Part shown: positions 1 through 5,190 of the stretch, one piece after another
Layout of the letters: every line of letters begins with the position of its first letter
Position numbering within the stretch: the stretch's first letter is position 1
DNA from: Beijerinckiaceae bacterium
GTDB lineage: Bacteria; Pseudomonadota; Alphaproteobacteria; Rhizobiales; Beijerinckiaceae
NCBI GenBank assembly: GCA_027346205.1
Contig: DAIESR010000328.1
Location: 1-6,748 of the forward strand
Direction of reading: 5' to 3'
DNA length: 6,748 bases
The notes under the pieces: generated by a model
The model's database searches: none
Told to the model about the DNA's origin: nothing
Seen by the model: only the letters and a program-made list of their open reading frames with translations
Translations under genes and position numbers: made by a program

Positions 1-68
1 GCCGCAGTCCTTCGAAAAAGCGGCAACCGCATTCGCTAGCCGGTTTAAACTTTTGAATTTAATTACAT

Positions 69-94
69 TTAAGACTTTTGATGATAAGTCTTAA
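69..94. repeat. AT-rich inverted repeat at the end of the nifB operon
   Basis: TTAAGACTT (69-77) and AAGTCTTAA (86-94) are a perfect 9-bp inverted repeat around eight bases. Nearby, TTTAAACTTTTGA (44-56) and TTTAAGACTTTTGA (68-81) are near-direct repeats. The stem has few G or C bases and lacks a clear T-run, so it may be a protein-binding site rather than a terminator. Confidence 0.45.
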
Positions 95-195
95 GTCACG
101 ACGCTCTCGACCATCGTCATGCGACAGACGCTCCGCCGACCGTTCAGCCCGCCAAACCAGAGCACGACGTTCAGGATCAGAGTCTGCATCCACGA

Positions 196-211
196 GCCGC
201 GTTTGCGCGGC
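196..211 (-). other. Small GC hairpin after the LRV gene
   Basis: GCCGCG (196-201) and CGCGGC (206-211) form a perfect 6-bp stem with a four-base loop, starting 30 bases after the LRV stop. No T-run follows. It may mark the end of the operon transcript, but that is weak inference. I see no gene in positions 1-240. Confidence 0.3.
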
Positions 212-240
212 CCGAGAGAATGCCGGCACCGCGCCGCTCT

Positions 241-1032
241 TCAACGCAAATGGGACTCCGGCGCCGCTGCACTATCGAAAGTGTGTCCACTCAAACGCTG
301 AACGACCCTTTCGCGCACCATCGGATCGGGATCGTCGATGAGTCCTGACAACTGACCCTCATCGATACGGCCAGCCACCTCGTAACGCACCCGCCAATCA
401 TGATCCTGGAGCAATGCGCCGAGCTGTTCGGAAGGCAATCGCTCAGCAACAACGAGACGAACATCGGCGTCTCGATCAGCCGCCATGCGCATCAACCAAG
501 CCGGATCGATGCGGGCCGCGACCGTCCGACGAACCTGGATCTCTTTGTCATGAATCATCATCGGCAGAATTGCCGGCGACAAGCGCCGCGCAATCATCGT
601 GCGCACATAATAATCCGGGTCATTGATCATCCCGACCAATTCCGAATCCTCAAGCCTGGAAACGATTCTGATCCGTACTTCACGGTGCGGATCATGGAGC
701 AGCTTCACCAGATAGCTATGCGGTAGCCGCGACGCCGCCACCCAGCGCACCGTTTCGTCCGGATCGTCAAGCATGGGCGGCAAGCGGAACACATCGGCAT
801 GCTTGCTCGCAATCGCCCGGGTCTCAAAATAACCATCACGCAAATGATCATTGGCGAGGCCGGGATTGCGTTCAAAAAAGCGAACAATGCGCCGGACATA
901 GCGGTCGTAGACGCAAGCCTTCTTGAATTCGCATTTGCCGGCTGCCTGCAACGCTTGATAGCGGCAGGTATCGCAGGAAATTCCGCGGCCTTGCCAATCG
1001 AGCGCCTCGTCGGCGTCATTGTCAGTCTGCAT
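241..1032 (-). CDS. LRV (leucine-rich variant) repeat protein with N-terminal 4Fe-4S motif
   Basis: The 263-residue product has two parts. Residues about 18-45 carry four cysteines spaced CX2CX10CX5C (Cys20, 23, 34, 40), matching the small [4Fe-4S] domain of LRV proteins. Residues 84-251 form seven consecutive, exactly 24-residue repeats, each with a D-x(4)-VR core and an Arg-Leu or Arg-Ile near the end, followed by a 12-residue tail. LRV proteins, known from Azotobacter vinelandii, fold as a superhelix of alternating alpha and 3-10 helices; their role is unresolved, with protein binding or redox sensing as guesses. I chose the ATG at 1032 because GGAGG (1043-1039) lies six bases upstream of it; an in-frame ATG at 1038 would abut that site. 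The start overlaps the TPR gene by 11 bases, implying translational coupling. It is the last recognisable gene of the nifB operon. The family call is firm; function is unknown. Confidence 0.9.
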   Translation of the reverse strand: MQTDNDADEALDWQGRGISCDTCRYQALQAAGKCEFKKACVYDRYVRRIVRFFERNPGLANDHLRDGYFETRAIASKHADVFRLPPMLDDPDETVRWVAASRLPHSYLVKLLHDPHREVRIRIVSRLEDSELVGMINDPDYYVRTMIARRLSPAILPMMIHDKEIQVRRTVAARIDPAWLMRMAADRDADVRLVVAERLPSEQLGALLQDHDWRVRYEVAGRIDEGQLSGLIDDPDPMVRERVVQRLSGHTFDSAAAPESHLR

Positions 1033-1555
1033 CTTCATCCTCCAACATCCGTTGATGGACCTCTAGAAGAAGGGTCGCACCGATCTTGTCGGTCGGATCG
1101 AGATCGAGAAGTTTCATCGCCGCAGCGAGCCCCTCCTCAAGATTGCCAAGACGCATCTGCAGATAGGCATACCCTTTGAGCACGAACATGTAGAACCGCG
1201 CCATCATGTCGTCATAGCTGCCAAAGGCAGCATCATCTCGCCTCACATCATGCCAATCGGCGGGGAGATTATTGTGATATGCCGCCTCCGCGAGGCAGAC
1301 ATGCGCGACTTCCAGACATTCCTCCAGGCGGCCTTTATAAAAATAGAAACGATAAAGGCCAATCAGAACCGCCGGGTGGTTGGGCGCGATCTTCTCCGCT
1401 GAGCGAAGATGATCGAGCGCAACCTCGCTGTGAGCATAAGAAAGCGCGGCTGCGTCCAGATGCTCTTGCGCCTCCGGCGGCAGACCACCACCTAGCAGGG
1501 CCTCCACGTCATCCTGAAGAGGCACCCGCTCGATAAGCGCGGTCTCCGTCGTCAT
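1022..1555 (-). CDS. TPR-repeat protein of the nifB operon
   Basis: The 177-residue protein has no signal peptide or membrane segment, so it is probably cytoplasmic. Helical repeats of TPR type are visible at about residues 41-60 (ALDHLRSAEKIAPNHP), 62-92 and 124-156 (LKGYAYLQMRLGNLEEGL then LDLDPTD). The N-terminal 30 residues and the acidic C-terminus (EDEDAD) lie outside the repeats. TPR proteins act as scaffolds for protein-protein contacts, so a bridging or chaperone role among Fe-S proteins is an inference from position. The start is the ATG at 1555: after the upstream gene's TGA (1569-1567) comes GAGAGGTGGGG directly before it, a good ribosome site. A TTG at 1570 in the same frame would place that site inside the coding region and is less likely. 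The downstream LRV start overlaps its 3' end. Similar small TPR genes occur in other alphaproteobacterial nif regions, but I know no assigned function. Confidence 0.85.
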   Translation of the reverse strand: MTTETALIERVPLQDDVEALLGGGLPPEAQEHLDAAALSYAHSEVALDHLRSAEKIAPNHPAVLIGLYRFYFYKGRLEECLEVAHVCLAEAAYHNNLPADWHDVRRDDAAFGSYDDMMARFYMFVLKGYAYLQMRLGNLEEGLAAAMKLLDLDPTDKIGATLLLEVHQRMLEDEDAD

Positions 1556-1566
1556 CCCCACCTCTC

Positions 1567-1926
1567 TCAATGCTCGTGAGGAAGGCTCGGCGCATCGTGA
1601 GAATGGCTGTGGCTACCGCAAGTTGATACATTCTTCGGATCTTGGAACTTGAAACCCGAAGATGTCGCCGTCTCCTGGAAGTCCATCGTCACATCCTGCA
1701 ACAGCAAGCGGCTCTGGGCCGGCAGGAAAAATTTCATACCGTTGATTTCGTGGACCGTCTCGCCATCGGCGGGCGCATTCGCAACGGCGAATTCGGCCGA
1801 AAGACCGGAGCAGCCGCCAGGCGCAACCGCGAGACGCAGCCCGCTGGTCGGACCACCATCGAAGCGCAGCATGCGCTTAACGAATTTCTCGGCCGCGGGA
1901 GTAATTGTAAGATTGAGACTGTTCAT
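1567..1926 (-). CDS. HesB/IscA-family (A-type) Fe-S protein, atypical C-terminus
   Basis: This 119-residue protein has the A-type carrier fold signature: an N-terminal helix region, GLRLAVAPGGCSG with Cys39, a VTMDF strand at 79-83 and a GFKFQDP turn at 91-97. A-type carriers bind [2Fe-2S] or [4Fe-4S] clusters, or iron, with three cysteines: one in the GGCSG motif and two in a C-terminal CGCG. Here only Cys103 of that pair is present (VSTCGSHSH); residue 105 is serine. A tail with six histidines in 14 residues (HSHSHD...HEH) follows. Metal binding by the tail is inferred, not shown. The ATG at 1926 lies two bases after the ferredoxin stop; a GTG at 1932 overlapping that stop is an alternative start adding two residues. 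I see no strong ribosome site, which suggests coupling to the preceding gene. The role is probably cluster or iron delivery to NifB or nitrogenase assembly. The family is clear; carrier activity is uncertain. Confidence 0.88.
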   Translation of the reverse strand: MNSLNLTITPAAEKFVKRMLRFDGGPTSGLRLAVAPGGCSGLSAEFAVANAPADGETVHEINGMKFFLPAQSRLLLQDVTMDFQETATSSGFKFQDPKNVSTCGSHSHSHDAPSLPHEH

Positions 1927-1928
1927 GA

Positions 1929-2153
1929 TCACGCCGCAGGGGGTTGGTAGCGAGGATAGGACTCATCGACGATACAGGTCTCTTCGACCGGGCAAATCAA
2001 AGCACATTGCGGGTCGTCGTGAAAGCCGATGCATTCGGTGCATTTGGCCGGATCGATGACATAAATGCCCTCACCGGCACTGATCGCTTCGTTCGGGCAT
2101 TCCGCTTCGCATGCGGAACAATTCACGCAGGAAACGGCGATTTTCAAAGACAT
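1929..2153 (-). CDS. 2[4Fe-4S] ferredoxin, FdxN-like, downstream of nifB
   Basis: The 74-residue ferredoxin has two cluster motifs: CX2CX2CX3CP at Cys9, 12, 15, 19 and CX2CX8CX3CP at Cys38, 41, 50, 54. The long eight-residue spacer in the second motif is typical of nif-associated bacterial ferredoxins (FdxN type). An extra Cys60 follows. I chose the ATG at 2153 over upstream in-frame codons because AAGGA lies seven bases before it and because the protein then begins, as expected, eight residues before the first cysteine. The longer frame would run through a strong intergenic hairpin. Ferredoxins next to nifB are thought to donate electrons for the radical SAM reaction or for nitrogenase; which one this serves is unknown. 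It is 72 bases downstream of nifB and its TGA lies two bases before the HesB-like gene. Confidence 0.93.
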   Translation of the reverse strand: MSLKIAVSCVNCSACEAECPNEAISAGEGIYVIDPAKCTECIGFHDDPQCALICPVEETCIVDESYPRYQPPAA

Positions 2154-2174
2154 GGCCCGGTCCTTTTCTAGAGT

Positions 2175-2201
2175 GACCGAGGCGCCAGCGGCGCCTCGGT
2201 C
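2175..2201 (-). other. Strong hairpin between nifB and ferredoxin
   Basis: Positions 2175-2186 and 2190-2201 form a perfect 12-bp, very GC-rich stem around a three-base loop. It lies about 24 bases after the nifB stop and 21 bases before the next start, just upstream of the ribosome site. No T-run follows on the minus strand, so it is not a classic terminator. It could stabilise the 3' end of nifB mRNA after cleavage, partly attenuate transcription, or be a small palindromic repeat. The structure is plain; the role is inferred. Confidence 0.7.
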
Positions 2202-2225
2202 CATAATCTGATATCGCAAAGGAAA

Positions 2226-3809
2226 TTATTCCGCCGCGATAACTTCCTTGGCGACTTCGCCGGGACGGATCTCGGCATCGCCCTTGTCGACATGGGTGAT
2301 CGAGCCATCCTTCACGCCTTCAAGATAGCGCTTGAAGTAGGTGATCGCCGACTTCTCAATGAATTCATGCGCGAATTCGTCGATCGCCTCGATGCCAGCC
2401 GCGGAGAGATCCTTCTTCGGGCAACCACCGATCTTCGCAACGAAGACCGCATGGCAGTCCTTGATGGCGCGGATGACGGTCTCGAGCGCGTCTTCCTCGC
2501 CATAGCCGCCCTGGCAGTACAGGTCGACGCGACGATGACCGATGAAGTGGGCGCCCTTGCCAGTGCTCAGCTCATAGATCTGGAATTCGGTCGCATGACC
2601 GAAATGCTCGTTGATACGGCCCGAACCCTTGGTCGCGACAGCAACCAGGATCTTGATGTCGCTCTCTACGCCAGCGAGGATTTGCAGCTCGCTCGCCTTA
2701 GCGCCAGCAACCGCATTGCGCTCCTCTTCGACCCGCGCCTGATAAGCCTTACGGGTTTCGAGGTCGTAGTTGACATCCATCTGCATGATCTTCTCGGTCG
2801 TGAATTCGGCGGACCGATCTTCACCGAGAAGGCCAACGGCGTCAGCACGGCACTGACGGCAATGGCGCATCATGTTCATCTCGCCTTCGCACCGGTCCTG
2901 AAGCTTCTTGAGCTCCTGGGCGGTCGGGCCGCGCTGGCCGGTCAGGCCGAACACGGTGCCGTGCTCAGCGGCGGAGATGAGCGGCATGATGTTGTGCAGG
3001 AAGGCGCCACGGCCCTTCACGGCCTTGTTCACCTCGACCAGATGGTCGTCGTTGACGCCAGGGATCATGACCGAGTTGATCTTCGACAGGATGCCACGCT
3101 CGGTGAGCATCTCGAGGCCCTGCATCTGGCGCTCGGTGAGGATCTTCGCGCCATCGCGGCCGGTGTAGCGCTTATGCTTGTAGAAGACCCACGGATAGAT
3201 CTTAGCGCCGACGTCCGGGTCAACCATGTTCACGGTGATCGTGACGTGATCGACATTATATTTGGCGATCGTGTCGACATGGTCGGGGAGCGTCAGACCA
3301 TTGGTCGAGAGGCAGAGCTTGATGTCCGGCGCGGTACGGGCGATCAGCTCGAAGGTCTTGAAAGTCTTCTCCGGATTGGCAAGCGGATCGCCAGGGCCGG
3401 CGATGCCGAGAACCGTCATCTGCGGGATCGTTGAAGCGACGGCGAGAACCTTCTTGGCGGCCTGCTCGGGGGTCAGGCGCTCGGAGACGACGCCCGGACG
3501 CGATTCATTGGCGCAATCATACTTGCGGTTGCAATAGTTGCACTGAATGTTGCAGGCCGGAGCAACCGAAACGTGCATACGCGCATAATGGTGATGCGCT
3601 TCTTCTGAATAGCACGGATGGTTCTTGACCTTTTCCCAGATCTCGGGAGGAAGGTCGTTTTCGCCGGCCGCCGTACCACAGCTCGCCTTTTTGCCGCCGT
3701 CGCTGTCGGTCTCGCAACCCTTGTGCTCGGCCATCTTCTGCATGATCTCGTCGGCGGTGGCGCCCGCCTTAGCTGCCGCGGCCGCGACCTCGTGATCTGT
3801 CAAATCCAT
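2226..3809 (-). CDS. nifB: Nitrogenase cofactor biosynthesis protein NifB (radical SAM)
   Basis: NifB uses S-adenosylmethionine and Fe-S clusters to build NifB-co ([8Fe-9S-C]), the core of the nitrogenase FeMo-cofactor. The 527-residue product is a full-length two-domain form. The radical SAM motif is CNIQCNYC (Cys86, 90, 93), followed by KYDC with Cys99. The SAM-binding region includes AGPGDPL (137-143), and STNG (168-171) lies in the barrel. [11 protein letters not shown] at 316-326 supplies the conserved CX2C (Cys317, 320) used for accessory clusters. From about residue 384 a NifX/NafY-like domain ([21 protein letters not shown]) binds cofactor precursors in relatives. The N-terminal region carries Cys32, Cys44 and Cys66 (NHPCYSEE). 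I chose the ATG at 3809: GAGGA at 3820-3816 sits six bases upstream. A longer frame to 3857 would run across the leader hairpin. It is first in its operon, with a sigma54 promoter about 105 bases upstream. No key residue looks missing. Confidence 0.98.
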   Translation of the reverse strand: MDLTDHEVAAAAAKAGATADEIMQKMAEHKGCETDSDGGKKASCGTAAGENDLPPEIWEKVKNHPCYSEEAHHHYARMHVSVAPACNIQCNYCNRKYDCANESRPGVVSERLTPEQAAKKVLAVASTIPQMTVLGIAGPGDPLANPEKTFKTFELIARTAPDIKLCLSTNGLTLPDHVDTIAKYNVDHVTITVNMVDPDVGAKIYPWVFYKHKRYTGRDGAKILTERQMQGLEMLTERGILSKINSVMIPGVNDDHLVEVNKAVKGRGAFLHNIMPLISAAEHGTVFGLTGQRGPTAQELKKLQDRCEGEMNMMRHCRQCRADAVGLLGEDRSAEFTTEKIMQMDVNYDLETRKAYQARVEEERNAVAGAKASELQILAGVESDIKILVAVATKGSGRINEHFGHATEFQIYELSTGKGAHFIGHRRVDLYCQGGYGEEDALETVIRAIKDCHAVFVAKIGGCPKKDLSAAGIEAIDEFAHEFIEKSAITYFKRYLEGVKDGSITHVDKGDAEIRPGEVAKEVIAAE

Positions 3810-3846
3810 GTGTGATCCTCGCTTCTCGCTCGAACCTATCGGTTTT

Positions 3847-3872
3847 AAAGGGCGCAATTAGCGCGACCCTTT
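3847..3872 (-). other. Hairpin in the nifB leader
   Basis: The arms AAAGGG (3847-3852) and CCCTTT (3867-3872) enclose a second pair, GCGC (3852-3855) and GCGC (3861-3864), around AATTA; the two stems share one base, so one arm has a small bulge. The structure lies between the predicted start of transcription (about 3915) and the nifB ribosome site (3820-3816). On the minus strand it is followed by TTTAAAA. It may protect the 5' end or act as a weak attenuator. The pairing is seen; any function is inference. Confidence 0.45.
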
Positions 3873-3925
3873 CCTCTGATAGGCTCAGTCCGATCTCGCC
3901 AGGCAAGATCGCTTGGACAGTTGGC

Positions 3926-3942
3926 AGCAACTCGCGTGCCAA
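3926..3942 (-). promoter_or_regulatory. Sigma54 (-24/-12) promoter of nifB operon
   Basis: On the minus strand the bases read TTGGCAC-GCGAG-TTGCT, an essentially perfect match to the sigma54 consensus TGGCAC-N5-TTGCW, with GG and GC ten bases apart. The predicted start is near 3915, about 105 bases before the nifB ATG. With NifA-type sites upstream, this makes the nifB operon NifA- and RpoN-dependent. The promoter also lies inside a 22-base inverted repeat (TTGGCA-N10-TGCCAA, 3921-3942). Confidence 0.92.
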
Positions 3943-3956
3943 GATGTTTTCGCGAG

Positions 3957-3969
3957 TAAAAGCTTGAAG
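3957..3969 (-). promoter_or_regulatory. Possible IHF site between NifA sites and nifB promoter
   Basis: The minus strand reads CTTCAAGCTTTTA, which matches seven of the nine fixed positions of the IHF consensus WATCAANNNNTTR. It sits in an AT-rich stretch between the activator sites and the -24/-12 promoter, where IHF bends DNA in many nif promoters. The match is imperfect, so this is only suggestive. Confidence 0.35.
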
Positions 3970-3995
3970 TTAATGGATATTTTAGTGTGCGATCC

Positions 3996-4011
3996 TGTCG
4001 CGATGCTGACA
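3996..4011. promoter_or_regulatory. NifA upstream activator site 1 (nifB)
   Basis: TGT-CGCGATGCTG-ACA fits the NifA consensus TGT-N10-ACA. Its arms extend to CCTGTC/GACAGG, a perfect 6-bp dyad (3994-4013). The centre lies about 88 bases upstream of the predicted nifB start, a normal distance for NifA. Confidence 0.75.
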
Positions 4012-4038
4012 GGGCTAAAAAATGGCACTCGGCAAGCA

Positions 4039-4054
4039 TGTTTGAAAAGCGACA
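4039..4054. promoter_or_regulatory. NifA upstream activator site 2 (nifB)
   Basis: TGT-TTGAAAAGCG-ACA is a second exact match to TGT-N10-ACA. It is centred about 43 bases (four helical turns) farther upstream than site 1, so the two could lie on the same DNA face and bind NifA cooperatively. The match has only the core triplets, so confidence is moderate. Confidence 0.6.
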
Positions 4055-4189
4055 TGTGCACAGACCGCCAGCAAACCCCGGTACGGCCCCGACGCCGGAC
4101 TGCGCTCCGGGTCCAACGCGACTTATCGATTGGCGCCGCAGGGACGGGGGAAGCCACCGATACGCCGCAACGGACCTACATGGACGTTA

Positions 4190-4309
4190 GAGCCTGTCCC
4201 GGAAAAGTTGGCTCAACTTTTCCATTATTTTAGGCATCGGATATATCCGATGCCTCATTGATGAAGGACATGCTCCATCTATTTGAAAGAGAGCGGCGAA
4301 CATTCAAAT
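4190..4309. repeat. Composite palindromic dispersed repeat, copy 1
   Basis: This intergenic block between fdxN and nifB combines several inverted repeats. A perfect 10-bp hairpin (GGAAAAGTTG at 4201-4210, loop GCT, CAACTTTTCC at 4214-4223) is followed by a perfect 24-base palindrome (4232-4255). Both are enclosed by outer arms GAGCCTGTCC (4190-4199) and GGACATGCTC (4266-4275), which pair with one mismatch. A further inverted repeat, ATTTGAA (4281-4287) with TTCAAAT (4303-4309), follows. The stretch 4195-4223 is identical to 5072-5100, and the words ACATGC and CATCTATTTGAAA recur in both copies. Related hairpins are scattered through Hyphomicrobiales genomes; origin and function are not known from the sequence. 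Confidence 0.75.
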
Positions 4310-4404
4310 CGAATCGGCGCCGCCGTTCTAGCCTTTGTTTTCGCATCAGATTTTTTCCGCGGCGGATTCCCACTTGCGGGCCTCATGCTCTAGGCAGAAC
4401 AGCC

Positions 4405-4431
4405 AAAAGGCCAGCGCTCATGTCGCCGGCC
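4405..4431 (-). terminator. Candidate rho-independent terminator of fdxN
   Basis: On the minus strand GGCCGGCG (4431-4424), a seven-base loop and CGCTGGCC (4416-4409) form an 8-bp stem with one mismatch, followed directly by TTTT (4408-4405). It begins 30 bases after the fdxN stop. The T-run is short, so termination may be partial, but it supports fdxN being transcribed separately from nifB. Confidence 0.6.
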
Positions 4432-4461
4432 TCTCGCTGCACCATGTCTCGGGAACGAGGC

Positions 4462-4656
4462 TTACGCAGGAACGCAGGTCGCCGGCACCGGGCAAACCGT
4501 GTCGCATTGCGGATGATCGAACGATTCCTCGCACTGCGTGCACTTTTTGGGGTCGATCACATAGGTTTCGTTCTTGAACGAGATCGCCGCATTGGGGCAC
4601 TCGAATTCGCAAGCGCCACACACCGTGCATTGGGAAGCGATGATCTTGTAGGCCAT
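4462..4656 (-). CDS. fdxN: 2[4Fe-4S] ferredoxin, FdxN-type
   Basis: The 64-residue ferredoxin carries CX2CX2CX3CP (Cys10, 13, 16, 20) and CX2CX8CX3CP (Cys39, 42, 51, 55), with an extra Cys61 near the end. Residue spacing from the first cysteine matches the ferredoxin after nifB exactly, so the two are paralogues. FdxN-type proteins are low-potential electron donors to dinitrogenase reductase or to NifB in alphaproteobacteria. The start is the ATG at 4656, with GAGGAG eight bases upstream. The gene stands alone: about 530 bases separate it from nifA and about 650 from nifB, with a promoter candidate before it and a terminator candidate after it. It lies between two direct copies of a palindromic repeat. 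The symbol follows family and position; which of the two ferredoxins is the functional FdxN is uncertain. Confidence 0.93.
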   Translation of the reverse strand: MAYKIIASQCTVCGACEFECPNAAISFKNETYVIDPKKCTQCEESFDHPQCDTVCPVPATCVPA

Positions 4657-4841
4657 ATCAGGATCTCCTCGAACTTTAAAGGCCGAAGCTAACGGCCGAA
4701 TGTCGCGCCACGTCGCAAGCTGAAGCCACATCGCCGTCGCGGATAGCCACCGACGGTTTCAGTCATTCACGTCAACAGTTCAATTCCGCACCGGAAATTC
4801 GGCCCGAAATCCTGCCGCGACGCTCGACGTGGCCGTTGTAG

Positions 4842-4857
4842 AGCAAGTTCCAAGCCA
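4842..4857 (-). promoter_or_regulatory. Probable sigma54 promoter of fdxN
   Basis: The minus strand reads TGGCTT-GGAAC-TTGCT: the -12 element is perfect, the -24 element matches four of six bases (TGGC), and GG and GC are ten bases apart. The predicted start is near 4831, leaving a leader of about 175 bases before the fdxN ATG. It is weaker than the nifB promoter, but the location and the gene's function fit. Confidence 0.6.
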
Positions 4858-5020
4858 CATTCAAATCGGCAGCGAAACAAGCCCTGCGACAGATCCGGCA
4901 GATGTCCGCAAGCGTCTCTTATATCGACGTTTTCGACGCCAGCAGACAGCTTTTGTCGCGGCAGTACAGAAAATCGGCGAGGGCTGACGAAAGCTATGTC
5001 GGAGACCGCCTGTTTCATGA

Positions 5021-5036
5021 TGTCGGACCTGCGACA
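5021..5036. promoter_or_regulatory. Possible NifA activator site for fdxN
   Basis: TGT-CGGACCTGCG-ACA fits TGT-N10-ACA. It is centred about 197 bases upstream of the predicted fdxN start, farther than usual. A closer near-match at 4954-4968 has a nine-base spacer and would be non-standard. Confidence 0.4.
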
Positions 5037-5066
5037 CGCAGGCTCAGCTGACGCGAGCACTTGCTA

Positions 5067-5123
5067 GGGCATGTCCCGGAAAAGTTGGCTCAACTTTTCC
5101 GGCACATGCCCATCTATTTGAAA
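5067..5123. repeat. Palindromic dispersed repeat, copy 2
   Basis: Positions 5067-5087 and 5091-5111 form a 21-bp stem with one mismatch around the loop GCT, one of the strongest hairpins in the window. The core 5072-5100 is identical to 4195-4223 in the copy after fdxN, and the tail CATCTATTTGAAA (5111-5123) also recurs there. The two copies have the same orientation. No T-run follows on the minus strand, but a hairpin this strong after nifA could still block or stabilise the transcript. Confidence 0.8.
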
Positions 5124-5125
5124 TC

Positions 5126-5157
5126 GAGCCGATTTGACCCGTCACATGGATCGGCTC
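5126..5157 (-). terminator. Hairpin after nifA, possible transcript end
   Basis: GAGCCGAT (5126-5133) and ATCGGCTC (5150-5157) form a perfect 8-bp stem with a 16-base loop, starting 33 bases after the nifA stop. There is no T-run, so it is at best a rho-assisted or processing site. Confidence 0.3.
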
Positions 5158-5190
5158 TAAAGCACGCCGCGAGTCAACCCGCGGGGCGGC

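Larger units (their letters stand above)
3810..4461. other. Intergenic region fdxN-nifB, no supported gene
   Basis: These 652 bases hold the fdxN terminator candidate, palindromic repeat copy 1, two NifA sites, a possible IHF site, the sigma54 promoter and the nifB leader. Open frames on either strand (for example minus 3885-4157, plus 3913-4233) cross these elements and resemble no known protein. A loose inverted repeat pairs GAATC...CGCCG (4311-4325) with CGGCGGATTC (4360-4369). Confidence 0.65.
4657..5190. other. Intergenic region nifA-fdxN, no supported gene
   Basis: These 534 bases hold, from the nifA end, a small GC hairpin (CCGCG 5167-5171 with CGCGG 5180-5184), the 5126-5157 hairpin, the second palindromic repeat, a possible NifA site, a sigma54 promoter candidate and a 5-bp leader hairpin (GGCCG 4681-4685 with CGGCC 4693-4697) just before the fdxN ribosome site. 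An open minus-strand frame at 4767-5060 resembles no known protein and overlaps the promoter, so I do not call it a gene. Confidence 0.6.

Noticed and set aside
59..244. Minus-strand TTG-initiated frame of 61 codons overlapping the LRV stop
   Set aside because: It is arginine-rich with no recognisable motif and crosses a GC hairpin and the AT-rich inverted repeat; chance is more likely.
1929..2219. Longer ferredoxin start at 2219
   Set aside because: It would code through the perfect 12-bp intergenic hairpin and add an N-terminus foreign to the family; the ATG at 2153 has a good ribosome site.
2292..3434. Long open frame on the plus strand, 380 codons
   Set aside because: It is the antisense of nifB, whose identity is certain; GC-rich codon bias opens the opposite frame and the protein resembles nothing I recognise.
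4711..4730. Possible sigma54 promoter close to fdxN (TGGCTTCAGCTTGC on the minus strand)
   Set aside because: GG and GC are nine bases apart instead of ten, and the 4842-4857 candidate has correct spacing.
4767..5060. Minus-strand open frame of 97 codons between nifA and fdxN
   Set aside because: It contains the fdxN sigma54 promoter candidate and a NifA site, has no recognisable domain, and I see no convincing ribosome site.
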